This document shows positions 17,384 through 25,841 of a stretch of DNA of 64,000 nucleotides, in pieces. The notes beneath the pieces are model-generated. The model saw nothing but the letters and a program-made list of their open reading frames with translations, ran no database searches and was not told the origin of the DNA. The translations under genes and the position numbers were made by a program. The stretch covers positions 1,860,001 through 1,924,000 of the forward strand of contig NZ_CP087131.1 in the NCBI RefSeq assembly GCF_020911865.1. The letters run 5' to 3'. Position 1 is the first letter of the stretch. Each line of letters begins with the position of its first letter. The stretch comes from Chryseobacterium sp. C-71. Its GTDB lineage: Bacteria > Bacteroidota > Bacteroidia > Flavobacteriales > Weeksellaceae.

Positions 17384-20362
17384 TTATTTCTTGATGAATT
17401 TAGAATTGAAACTTTCTTTTCCTTTATCTTCAATAGATATCACATAAGCTCCCTTGATTAATGAAGATACATTAATTTTTCCAGCATTAATATTTCCATT
17501 ACCTACAAGCTGACCTGCAGCACTATATATTTTATAAGTTGCCTTATCAGAAACTTTAGTAACATTTAGGATATCACTTACCGGGTTAGGGTAAATCTGA
17601 ATACCATTGTTTATAAAGTTTAAATCATTTGTTCCTAACGCACTACTCACAACAACATTGTAATCTTCTGCCTCACCATAATTAAATATTCCACAACCAG
17701 CATAAGTAGAAACTATAGGGTTTCCTGCATTAGATAATCCTAGGTATGCCAATATCACTCTCATTCTGAGTGGCTGATCTAATACTGCATTTGCAGGTAC
17801 TGTGAAGGTGCCAGTAATTGGTGCTGTAGGAACTGCTACAGGATAGTTTAGAACTCTCTCAGAGTTTTCAAAAACACCATTTTTATTAAAATCAATAAAT
17901 ACTACAGCCGCATCATAATCAGGATCAGTTACCGTGATTGATAATCCGTAAGAATTATTTATTGCAAGATTAGGCTGAAGTGCCATATTTGCTGTGTAAT
18001 CTGTATAATTAGATGCTCCTGATGTATTGGAAAACAATGGAGTACCATTTTTAGATAGAGTTACATTAGAAATATATTCATACTGTGTTTCGTTATTAGC
18101 TGCAATTGTACAATACGTAGTTGCTGGAGTTGTAAAATTTGTACTCACAGAGAATGGAGATTGAGTACCACACACCGAAGCAACTTGTACCTCAAAAACT
18201 GAACTTGCTAATAGACCTGTAAGGTTAACACTATTTGTAGCAGATGTAGTTTGTTGCCAAGTAGCATCAGTAGTTTTCTTATACCTGATAACATATGAGG
18301 CTGCCCCGCTTACAGGAGCCCAACTAGCAGTAGCGGAATTTGCAGTAATATTGGTAATATTAATTCCACCTATAGGTGCACCACATGCAACACTCGTTGT
18401 CACAAATATAGATTTCACAGCATAAAAGACATTATTTATTGCAGAAATCCTTAGTTTAATATTTTGATTATTGAGTGCAACAGGAAATGTAATACTTTCT
18501 GTACCGTCATTTGCCGTTGAAGCAACTAATACAGCCCAAGTAGTACCATTATCAACTGTATAATCTATTTTAACATTAGCTGCATTATATGGTGCAGCAG
18601 CAGTATTTACTACATCCCAAAGAATTGGAGTTGATGAATTTGTATATGCATATTGAAATTGGTCATTAACTTTAAAAGGACCATCATTGCCAACGTTAAT
18701 TATCTGTAATGCAGATTGTGTTTGCTGCTGAGTACCTAAACCTGCCGGGCTATTATCTCTTACAGTTACAGCAAATCGCGATAATCTCGCAACATTCGAA
18801 ACAGATTCCCACTGATTAGTTGAGTTATTTAATACTCCATTTAAAACCGATGACAGTTTAGGGAAATAACGTGTTGGACTTGTAGTTGGAGAAAAAGACC
18901 TAAATGAAGCACCATACGTTGTATTTCCTAAATTGGAAGCAACAATGGGACCTCCAGTAATTTGATTATTAACAATAGCGCCCGCATCATCAAATTCTTC
19001 CCATGTATAAGTTAATGGGTCATTTTCAGGATCTGTAGCCGAAGCAGTAAGTACAAAAGCAGTACCTTTTGGGATACTGTAGGCAGGAGGAGCTACTATT
19101 ACAGGAGGATTATTAGCAGTAACTGTTTCTACGTCACACGTCTTACTAAGCATATTATTCTGAATCTGTACAATACTTGCCACATGGAAATATGGGTCGG
19201 AGTTCATTTGTACGTTAGCATTAGTAATTCCGGCATATCCCATTATAGTAGATCCGGAACCCGGCTCCATATTAACGCCAGAACCTTCAATTACATGAGC
19301 ATATGTATGATTAGCTCCCAATTGATGTCCCATTTCGTGAGCAACAAAATCAATATCAAAAGTATCTCCTACAGGGCTTGTACTTTGTGTAAATGCTGAA
19401 CCTTTTCCATAAGATTCATCTAAAGCAGGATCTGTAGAAGTTGGCGCAATACAAACACACCCAATACATCCTGCATTACCATTATTTCCGGCCGCATTAA
19501 ATACGTGACCTATATCATAGTTAGCGCTCCCCACAACATTTGATGACAAGACCTGTTGAAGCTGGTAATTAAGATTATTAGTATAAGGATCAGTTGCAGC
19601 ATTAAGATATACAATTGCTGGAAAGTTTTGAACATTTAGGTGTAATGCTAAATCTTTTTCAAAAACACCGTTTACCCTAGTCATTGTAGCATTTATAGCA
19701 GCCCATGCCGTAGCATAAGTACCACCATGAAAAGCAGTATATTCACCAGTAGCTGAAATTGCCAATCTTAATGTTCTGTATTTTTTATCAGAACTTTTAG
19801 CAAAATTTGAAGATTGATTAGTAAATGACTGACCAGAAATTTTTATAGCATCTAGCTGGCTAACAGAAGCAGGATCTTCAGAAGTACTACAGCTAAAACT
19901 TTTTCCATTTGGGTTTTGAGATTTCGGATGCACTGCATAAATAGTTTTAGCAGCATCTTGAGCATCAATAAATTCGTATTTCCCGTCTTTGATAATCATT
20001 GACTGAAAATCATTAGGTGCTACAGAAAATCTTACGAATTTTGAAGGATCATCAATACCTACCCCAACATAAGATCCTAATTGATATTGATCAGCTAATT
20101 CTTTTGCCAATACTGGGAAGCTATAAATAGCAAATTTTTCAATCTTACCTCTTAAAGTCGGTAAAGATATCTCAACCGGTTTCGCATTGGAACCTGATTC
20201 TTGAGCATTTTTTAACTGAGATTGAATTTTGGCTAAATCTAGTTTATAATGCTGAACTAGAGAAAATTCCGTCTCTGAACCACGTGCCTTTGTGGGAGTC
20301 CACTGCCCAAAAGCAGAACCTCCTATTAAACCACAAAATAAAGCAGTAATGAGTTTTTTCAT
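17384..20362 (-). CDS. T9SS-secreted reprolysin-type zinc metalloprotease
   Basis: 992-residue secreted metzincin. A signal peptide ends near residue 19 (G-S-A-F-G-Q), then a propeptide-like region of about 175 residues precedes the catalytic domain. The zinc site H-E-M-G-H-Q-L-G-A-N-H has His342, Glu343, His346 and His352, and the Met-turn is in S-T-I-M-G-Y-A. Downstream are an Ig/Fn3-like region, an Fn3 domain (VIRYKKTTDATW), a GEVED-like domain (F-N-Y-G-E-A-E-D-Y-N-V) and a type A T9SS sorting domain ending K-F-I-K-K. It likely digests extracellular protein. Its end domains resemble those of the neighbouring 1554-residue protein. Confidence 0.92.
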   Translation of the reverse strand: MKKLITALFCGLIGGSAFGQWTPTKARGSETEFSLVQHYKLDLAKIQSQLKNAQESGSNAKPVEISLPTLRGKIEKFAIYSFPVLAKELADQYQLGSYVGVGIDDPSKFVRFSVAPNDFQSMIIKDGKYEFIDAQDAAKTIYAVHPKSQNPNGKSFSCSTSEDPASVSQLDAIKISGQSFTNQSSNFAKSSDKKYRTLRLAISATGEYTAFHGGTYATAWAAINATMTRVNGVFEKDLALHLNVQNFPAIVYLNAATDPYTNNLNYQLQQVLSSNVVGSANYDIGHVFNAAGNNGNAGCIGCVCIAPTSTDPALDESYGKGSAFTQSTSPVGDTFDIDFVAHEMGHQLGANHTYAHVIEGSGVNMEPGSGSTIMGYAGITNANVQMNSDPYFHVASIVQIQNNMLSKTCDVETVTANNPPVIVAPPAYSIPKGTAFVLTASATDPENDPLTYTWEEFDDAGAIVNNQITGGPIVASNLGNTTYGASFRSFSPTTSPTRYFPKLSSVLNGVLNNSTNQWESVSNVARLSRFAVTVRDNSPAGLGTQQQTQSALQIINVGNDGPFKVNDQFQYAYTNSSTPILWDVVNTAAAPYNAANVKIDYTVDNGTTWAVLVASTANDGTESITFPVALNNQNIKLRISAINNVFYAVKSIFVTTSVACGAPIGGINITNITANSATASWAPVSGAASYVIRYKKTTDATWQQTTSATNSVNLTGLLASSVFEVQVASVCGTQSPFSVSTNFTTPATTYCTIAANNETQYEYISNVTLSKNGTPLFSNTSGASNYTDYTANMALQPNLAINNSYGLSITVTDPDYDAAVVFIDFNKNGVFENSERVLNYPVAVPTAPITGTFTVPANAVLDQPLRMRVILAYLGLSNAGNPIVSTYAGCGIFNYGEAEDYNVVVSSALGTNDLNFINNGIQIYPNPVSDILNVTKVSDKATYKIYSAAGQLVGNGNINAGKINVSSLIKGAYVISIEDKGKESFNSKFIKK

Positions 20363-20385
20363 ATAATTGAATTATTTTTAATTCT

Positions 20386-20393
20386 CAAATATA
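20386..20393 (-). promoter_or_regulatory. -7 box for the reprolysin-type protease gene
   Basis: Reads TATATTTG on the minus strand, 23 nt before the start codon. The 195 bp beyond it to the next gene hold nothing else I can name. Confidence 0.55.
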
Positions 20394-20588
20394 CTGCTTT
20401 TACATTATTAAATATATACACATACGTCGGTAACTATGTTAAAACTCTAATCGGCAATTATATTCAACAAAAATTACTTATCGAATAACACCTTTATAAA
20501 CGTAATAAATTACCCTAAAAATATTTTTTAACGAATGATTTATATGAGAATGAAACAATATAAGAATTCATCAAAATATGTAATTTAT

Positions 20589-21254
20589 CTAAAACTTATA
20601 CGCAATACTCCAAGCAAAACCCATATTAAATTTAGAAGAGCTTCTGCCAAAGCCGGGAACAATCATCGGGACAACTTCGTCTTGTTTGGAAGTGACCATC
20701 AGATATCTTGGTTGCATATTAACATCGATGAAAAAATTTGAGGTAAATAACTGAACTCTTCCACCTATTGTTCCTTCTAGCCAGAAAGATGATTGAGAAG
20801 ATGCAGGCAGTGAAACGGAAGAACTGCTTCCTCCAAAACCACGAATAGGAATTGCAAAATATTCCTGCGTATAAAATGAGCCACCTATTTTTGCACCGCC
20901 ATAGAAACCGTTGAATTCATTTTCAGGATCTCTGGCCAACATATAAAATGCACCTATTTTTGCAAACGGCCCATTAGCTGTGGCATCATAGCCATTTTTC
21001 TGATAGATATTTTTCTCGAAACCAGCTTCTATGATTGCATGAATATTCCCTTTTATTTTTGATGAAATAAATCCCTGAAACAATTGTCTGTCTGAAAAAA
21101 ATGAAACTCCGGTGTTCAGAACATCTACCCCAACCATGAAGTTGGGTTCGTATTTCCATTTTTCTTTTTCGGCTTCCTTTTTTTCCTGCGCAGAAAAAAG
21201 CAGTCCCAACAGACTAAAAAACGAGGTAAAGATTAGTTTTGTCTTCATTTTCAA
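20589..21254 (-). CDS. DUF6048 family protein, probable outer-membrane beta-barrel
   Basis: 221-residue exported protein. A signal peptide of about 21 residues ends L-L-F-S-A-Q, and the rest has alternating aromatic/small strands (GFYGGAKIGGSFY, ending F-A-W-S-I-A-Y-K-F) as in small outer-membrane barrels with a C-terminal Phe. Together with the preceding gene it forms the DUF6452-DUF6048 pair I recall in Flavobacteriia. Its start lies 41 bp inside the upstream gene, so the two are translationally coupled. The function is unknown. Confidence 0.75.
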   Translation of the reverse strand: MKMKTKLIFTSFFSLLGLLFSAQEKKEAEKEKWKYEPNFMVGVDVLNTGVSFFSDRQLFQGFISSKIKGNIHAIIEAGFEKNIYQKNGYDATANGPFAKIGAFYMLARDPENEFNGFYGGAKIGGSFYTQEYFAIPIRGFGGSSSSVSLPASSQSSFWLEGTIGGRVQLFTSNFFIDVNMQPRYLMVTSKQDEVVPMIVPGFGRSSSKFNMGFAWSIAYKF

Positions 21255-21678
21255 TAAAGTTTTGTCCGGATTCTATTTTGATGACAGGGTTTACTTTTAA
21301 TAATTGTCCGCTTAAATTTTCGTAATTCAATTTAGCTCCACAGCCAGGTGAAACGTAAATTGATTTTGTCGTGTAACTCACACGTACTTTTGATGAATCA
21401 CCTTTTTTAGTCCTTTTTACATACAAATCGGTGAATGGAGAATCGTCAACACGAAGAGGAACTAAAATAGAATCTGTATTTCTGCTCCATCCCAAATCCA
21501 CTGTTCTTACTCCGTAATCTACATAGACTTTCAGAGAATCTAAAGTTGTGATTTTATCGGCATTTTTAAACATGATTTTCATTCTTGGCGTACCTTCACC
21601 GCTTTCGCAGATGTCGTCATCTCCACCACAGGAGATCATGATGACAGATAATATAAGGAATGACAGTAATCTTTTCAT
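21214..21678 (-). CDS. DUF6452 family lipoprotein
   Basis: 154-residue lipoprotein: an N-terminal hydrophobic segment ends at V-I-M-I-S-C, with Cys17 as the likely lipidated residue, followed by G-G-D-D-D, the acidic +2 region typical of surface-exposed Bacteroidota lipoproteins. The body is a beta-rich domain including TPRMKIMFKNADKITTLDSL. It starts 6 bp after the metalloprotease gene stops and overlaps DUF6048. The family assignment is from recalled sequence and gene order. The function is unknown. Confidence 0.75.
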   Translation of the reverse strand: MKRLLSFLILSVIMISCGGDDDICESGEGTPRMKIMFKNADKITTLDSLKVYVDYGVRTVDLGWSRNTDSILVPLRVDDSPFTDLYVKRTKKGDSSKVRVSYTTKSIYVSPGCGAKLNYENLSGQLLKVNPVIKIESGQNFIENEDKTNLYLVF

Positions 21679-21684
21679 TTTAAA

Positions 21685-24162
21685 TTATTTTGGATCTAAA
21701 GCCTTTTCAATACGGAAAACCAAATCTTCGTAATGGTATTTATTCACCAGATCTGAACTTGATTTTGCAGAAAGTTCTTTTTTAATAGTATTTAAATTTC
21801 CTCTTACCAATGCAGAAACATCTGATTTGTCTGAAGCTCTATTATCAACGAGTTTTATTAATGAATCGATATAATTTCTCTGAAGATTTCTTTTGTAAAT
21901 ATCTGCCGTCTCATTTTTAAGAATCGAGGTATTTAAATCTGAAAGCAATTCAATCACAGAATAGGTATTAGATTCAACAGCTTCCATTTGATACATATTC
22001 TGAAGAACCATCGGGTTTAAAATTCGTCCCAAAACACCATTCTGAATTTCTTCAATCGTTTTCACAGGAGTTTTACCTGTTTTCTCAAAAATATCTTTTT
22101 TTATCAGCCATTGTGGTGTAGTGAAAATGTTTTGATCTAAAAATTTCATAGCTTCTTTCTGATCTTTTTTAGCAACAACTTCATACACTGCTCCAGATTG
22201 TTCTGCAGTTTTTGGAGTTTCCATTTGTCCGCCAATATATTTTGAAACGTGACCTAAATATCTTCTGAATTGGCTCGTCACCTGATCATACATCATATCA
22301 AGGTTTGCATAATCTTCGTTTGGAGTTTTAGTCCAGTTTTCTAAATTATCAACAATTCTCTGAAGGTTTTTAATTCCGTAAGTGCTTGCAATCATTGCAT
22401 TGTCACCAACTTGTTCACTTTGTGATCTTGGATCAAAAGGATTTGTTTCTGTTCCGAACCACAATCTTTCGTTTTTGAGGTTTTTAATTACCCACTGATT
22501 CAGAAATTCTTTTTCTGCATCTGGAGTTTTAAACTGGTTGAATCTTTTGTACCCCCACTCGATTGCCCAATCATCGTAATCTCCGATTCTTGGGAAAATT
22601 CCTGCATCACCGATATTATCTTCAGGTTGTGCAACATAATTAAATCTTGCATAATCCATAATCGAAGGCGTGTGACCGTTCTTTTCCAACCATTTTTTAT
22701 CTCTTAACTTTTCAACAGGAACAGTTGAGCTTGAACCATAGTTATGTCTCAAACCTAACGTGTGACCAACTTCGTGAGAAGAAACAAAACGAATCAATTC
22801 TCCCATTAGTTTTTCATCAAACTCCATTTTTCTTGCTCTTGGATCATTTGGTGATGCCTGTACGAAATACCAATTTCTCAACAACAACATAACATTATGA
22901 TACCAGTTAATGTGACTTTCTAAAATCTCTCCCGTTCTCGGATCGGCAATTGAAGGTCCTGAAGCATTTGGCACATCGGAAGGTTTATAAACAATCGCTG
23001 AAAATCTAGCATCTTCAAGACTCCATTCTGTATCTATTTTCGGATCCGGAACTTTTGCTACAATAGCATTTTTGAATCCTGCTTTTTCGAAAGCTTTCTG
23101 CCAATCATTGACTCCCTGTATTAAATAAGGAACCCATTTTTTCGGAGTTGCAGGATCGATGTAGAATACAATCGGTTTTGATGGCTCTACCAATTCTCCT
23201 TTATTATATTTATCTACATCCTGTGGTTTTGGTTCCAAACGCCATCTTTTAACCAGAGAAATCTTTTTTACACCTTGAGGATCAAGATCGAAATCTGTGT
23301 AACCAACTGTAAAATACCCTACTCTTGGGTCAAAATATCTTGCCTGCATTTTGTTTTCCGGAAGAAGTACAAATGAAGAATTAATTTCAACAGTATAATT
23401 TCCGCTGATCTTCGGTGTAGGTCTTCCCGGAATTGCTGGAGTTACAGGTGCTCCCAGAGTTCTTGCGAAAGTTTTTGTAGTATTAATTTCAATATTGGTC
23501 GGGAAAGATTTAACAAAATTTACAAATGACATGTCTTTCTGAAAAACGCCAACTCTGTAAGAATCTTTAGACCAAACCGAAAAAGAAGTCAGTTCATTAT
23601 CAGAATTTAAAACATCTGTAACTTCAATGACAGACGAATTTTTCTTGACACCATACGCTTTTACATCAAAAGATTTAATGATAGACTGCACATTATTTCT
23701 CGTCACCGAATTATACATCTGCGACGTAGAATCCTTCGCATAATCGACATGAGAAATTGAACGTAACAAGATTTTATCTTTTGGTCCTTTTTCAAAAGCA
23801 ATGACTTGCTGACCAATCTGATCTCCAGCATAACCGGAAGTTCCGGAACGCATTCCAGCGGCAGCTTTTGTCAGTCTTGTCACCAAGAGAAATTCCTTCT
23901 TCAGCATCGAATCCGGGATTTCGAAGTAATATTTATCGTCAACTTTATGAACTGTAAAAACTCCCTGATCAGAAACCGCTTTATCGGTAATGATTTCTTT
24001 AAATGGTTTAATCAGGCTTTTCTTTTTATCGTCTTTTTTTACTTTAGCCGTATCGGTTTTTGCGACAGCTGCAGAATCTTTAGGTTTTTCCTGAGAAAAT
24101 AAATTTTGCTGGCAAAATACCAAAGCTGCTAATAAGAAGAATGTTTTACAGTTTTTTATCAT
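21685..24162 (-). CDS. Zinc-dependent met-zincin protease (DUF5117/DUF4953 type)
   Basis: 825-residue exported metalloprotease. A signal peptide of about 23 residues (ending N-L-F-S-Q) is followed by a low-complexity KDSAAVAKTDTAKVKKDD linker. The N-terminal half fits the DUF5118/DUF5117 region, and the zinc motif H-E-V-G-H-T-L-G-L-R-H has His463, Glu464, His467 and His473. There is no T9SS sorting domain, so it is probably periplasmic. It lies between rlmD (37 bp upstream) and the DUF6452/DUF6048 genes (6 bp downstream) in an apparent operon. Substrate unknown. Confidence 0.88.
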   Translation of the reverse strand: MIKNCKTFFLLAALVFCQQNLFSQEKPKDSAAVAKTDTAKVKKDDKKKSLIKPFKEIITDKAVSDQGVFTVHKVDDKYYFEIPDSMLKKEFLLVTRLTKAAAGMRSGTSGYAGDQIGQQVIAFEKGPKDKILLRSISHVDYAKDSTSQMYNSVTRNNVQSIIKSFDVKAYGVKKNSSVIEVTDVLNSDNELTSFSVWSKDSYRVGVFQKDMSFVNFVKSFPTNIEINTTKTFARTLGAPVTPAIPGRPTPKISGNYTVEINSSFVLLPENKMQARYFDPRVGYFTVGYTDFDLDPQGVKKISLVKRWRLEPKPQDVDKYNKGELVEPSKPIVFYIDPATPKKWVPYLIQGVNDWQKAFEKAGFKNAIVAKVPDPKIDTEWSLEDARFSAIVYKPSDVPNASGPSIADPRTGEILESHINWYHNVMLLLRNWYFVQASPNDPRARKMEFDEKLMGELIRFVSSHEVGHTLGLRHNYGSSSTVPVEKLRDKKWLEKNGHTPSIMDYARFNYVAQPEDNIGDAGIFPRIGDYDDWAIEWGYKRFNQFKTPDAEKEFLNQWVIKNLKNERLWFGTETNPFDPRSQSEQVGDNAMIASTYGIKNLQRIVDNLENWTKTPNEDYANLDMMYDQVTSQFRRYLGHVSKYIGGQMETPKTAEQSGAVYEVVAKKDQKEAMKFLDQNIFTTPQWLIKKDIFEKTGKTPVKTIEEIQNGVLGRILNPMVLQNMYQMEAVESNTYSVIELLSDLNTSILKNETADIYKRNLQRNYIDSLIKLVDNRASDKSDVSALVRGNLNTIKKELSAKSSSDLVNKYHYEDLVFRIEKALDPK

Positions 24163-24199
24163 ATCAATATCTGATTTGTCTATTCAAATTTAAAAATAA

Positions 24200-25606
24200 T
24201 TATTTCTTAACCAACAATGCAATGTTCTCAACATGATGCGTCTGTGGGAACATATCTACCGGCAAAATTTTTACTAAAGTATAATGTTCTTTCATTAAAG
24301 CTAAATCTCTCGCCTGAGTTGCCGAATTACAGCTTACATAAACCACTTTTTCAGGAGCTAACTTTAGGATTTGTTCAACCACTTTTTGGTGCATTCCGTC
24401 TCTTGGAGGATCTGTGATTAACACATCTGCTTTCGGGTGATTTTCTAAAAACTCGTCATTGAAGACATTTTTCATATCTCCACAGTAGAAAGTTGTGTTC
24501 GTCAAACCATTCAATTCGGCATGTTCGATGGCTGCGTCGATAGCTTCCTGTACCGATTCGATTCCAATCACATGTTTTGCATTTCTGGCAACGTATTGTG
24601 CAATTGTACCAGTTCCTGTATATAAATCGTAAACCACTTCATCACCTTTTAAGTCAGCAAATTCAAGTGTTTTTCTGTATAATTCTAAAGCCTGTTTGTA
24701 ATTGGTTTGAAAGAAAGATTTCGGACCAATTTTGAATTTCAGACCATCCATTTCTTCCATTAAAAATCCTTCACCAAAATAAATTTCTACATTTAAATCG
24801 TAGATAGAATCATTCTGTTTGGGATTAATAGCATAAACCAAAGTTTTGATCTGTGGGAATTGTTCTAATAAATAATCGAAAAGTTTTGTACGGTTCGCTT
24901 TTTCTTCTCTGTACAATTGGAATAAGACCATCCATTCCCCTTTTGAGTTTTGTCTCATCATCAAGGTTCTTAGAAAACCTTTCTGCTCTCTAACATCGAA
25001 AAAGTCTAATCCGTTCTCAATTCCGAAATTTCTTACGGCCAAACGAATCGCATTAGACGGATCTTCCTGCAACCAGCATTCTTTTAGATCTAAAATCTTG
25101 CTCCACATTCCAGGAATATGGAAACCAAGGGCATCTCTGCTTCCGTAGTTTTCTTCAGAACTGATCTCGTACTGAGTCAGCCATCTTGCATTAGAGAAAG
25201 AAAATTCCATCTTATTTCTGTAGAAATATTGCTCTTCTGCACCTAAAATAGGAACGGTTTCGAAATCATCAATTCCACCGATTCTTTTGATGTTGTTGTA
25301 AACTTCTTCTTGTTTAAAGTCAAGCTGCTTTTCGTAGCTCATATTCTGCCATTTGCAGCCTCCACAAGTTCCGAAATGAATACATTTTGGCTCAACTCTG
25401 AATGGTGATTTCTCAACAATTTCTTTTACTTCAGCCTCAAAATATTTTGATTTTGACTTTTTCACTCTTGCATTCACCACATCGCCGGGAATTGCTCCGG
25501 AAACCAATACAGTCTTCCCTTCTTCAGTTTTTCCTATGGCAACACCTTTTGCGCCTGCGGCAAACAATTTTATATTTTCAAGAATTACATCTTTCTTCTT
25601 TCTCAT
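24200..25606 (-). CDS. rlmD: 23S rRNA (uracil(1939)-C(5))-methyltransferase RlmD
   Basis: 468-residue SAM-dependent RNA methyltransferase of the TrmA/RlmD family. An N-terminal TRAM domain (about residues 8-65) is followed by the iron-sulfur motif C-x(5)-C-G-G-C (C-I-H-F-G-T-C-G-G-C), the SAM site D-L-Y-T-G-T-G-T near residue 320, D-P-P-R-D-G and the nucleophile region V-S-C-N-S-A-T. RlmD is preferred to RlmC or TrmA because of the TRAM plus Fe-S arrangement; RlmCD-like breadth cannot be excluded. It heads the operon running to DUF6048. Confidence 0.9.
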   Translation of the reverse strand: MRKKKDVILENIKLFAAGAKGVAIGKTEEGKTVLVSGAIPGDVVNARVKKSKSKYFEAEVKEIVEKSPFRVEPKCIHFGTCGGCKWQNMSYEKQLDFKQEEVYNNIKRIGGIDDFETVPILGAEEQYFYRNKMEFSFSNARWLTQYEISSEENYGSRDALGFHIPGMWSKILDLKECWLQEDPSNAIRLAVRNFGIENGLDFFDVREQKGFLRTLMMRQNSKGEWMVLFQLYREEKANRTKLFDYLLEQFPQIKTLVYAINPKQNDSIYDLNVEIYFGEGFLMEEMDGLKFKIGPKSFFQTNYKQALELYRKTLEFADLKGDEVVYDLYTGTGTIAQYVARNAKHVIGIESVQEAIDAAIEHAELNGLTNTTFYCGDMKNVFNDEFLENHPKADVLITDPPRDGMHQKVVEQILKLAPEKVVYVSCNSATQARDLALMKEHYTLVKILPVDMFPQTHHVENIALLVKK

Positions 25607-25765
25607 ATCAATTTCTATCGCTACGGATCTAGCTTTCTATTTCTATCCCCGTAAATTTTCTATTTTTTCTATATAAAGGCTTAGTAAGCAGCTTTCACGA
25701 TTAGCTTTTCATTCAAAGTTTTAAATTTAGCTTTAAATGTTTGAGCTATTGACCGATTAGCTTTT

Positions 25766-25786
25766 TATTTTTGCTTTGCAAAAATA
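25766..25786. promoter_or_regulatory. Palindromic element holding the rlmD -7 box
   Basis: A perfect palindrome TATTTTTGC-TTT-GCAAAAATA. Each half is a TAnnTTTG match, one per strand; the minus-strand copy (25779-25786) is the likely rlmD promoter, 172 nt upstream of its start. Confidence 0.5.
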
Positions 25787-25791
25787 CAATA

Positions 25792-25824
25792 AAAAAAAAC
25801 CTTATCCGAAGACAAGGTTTTTTT
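25792..25824 (-). terminator. Intrinsic terminator after the TlpA-like gene
   Basis: AACCTTATC and GACAAGGTT pair (one mismatch) around CGAA, flanked by A9 on the left and T7 on the right. On the minus strand it ends the lipoprotein gene. Confidence 0.8.
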
Positions 25825-25841
25825 CTATTGTGTAAGTTTTA

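Noticed and set aside
21685..25606. Operon of rlmD with the met-zincin as a toxin-antitoxin or defence unit
   Set aside because: The genes are known housekeeping and Bacteroidota core families; nothing points to defence.
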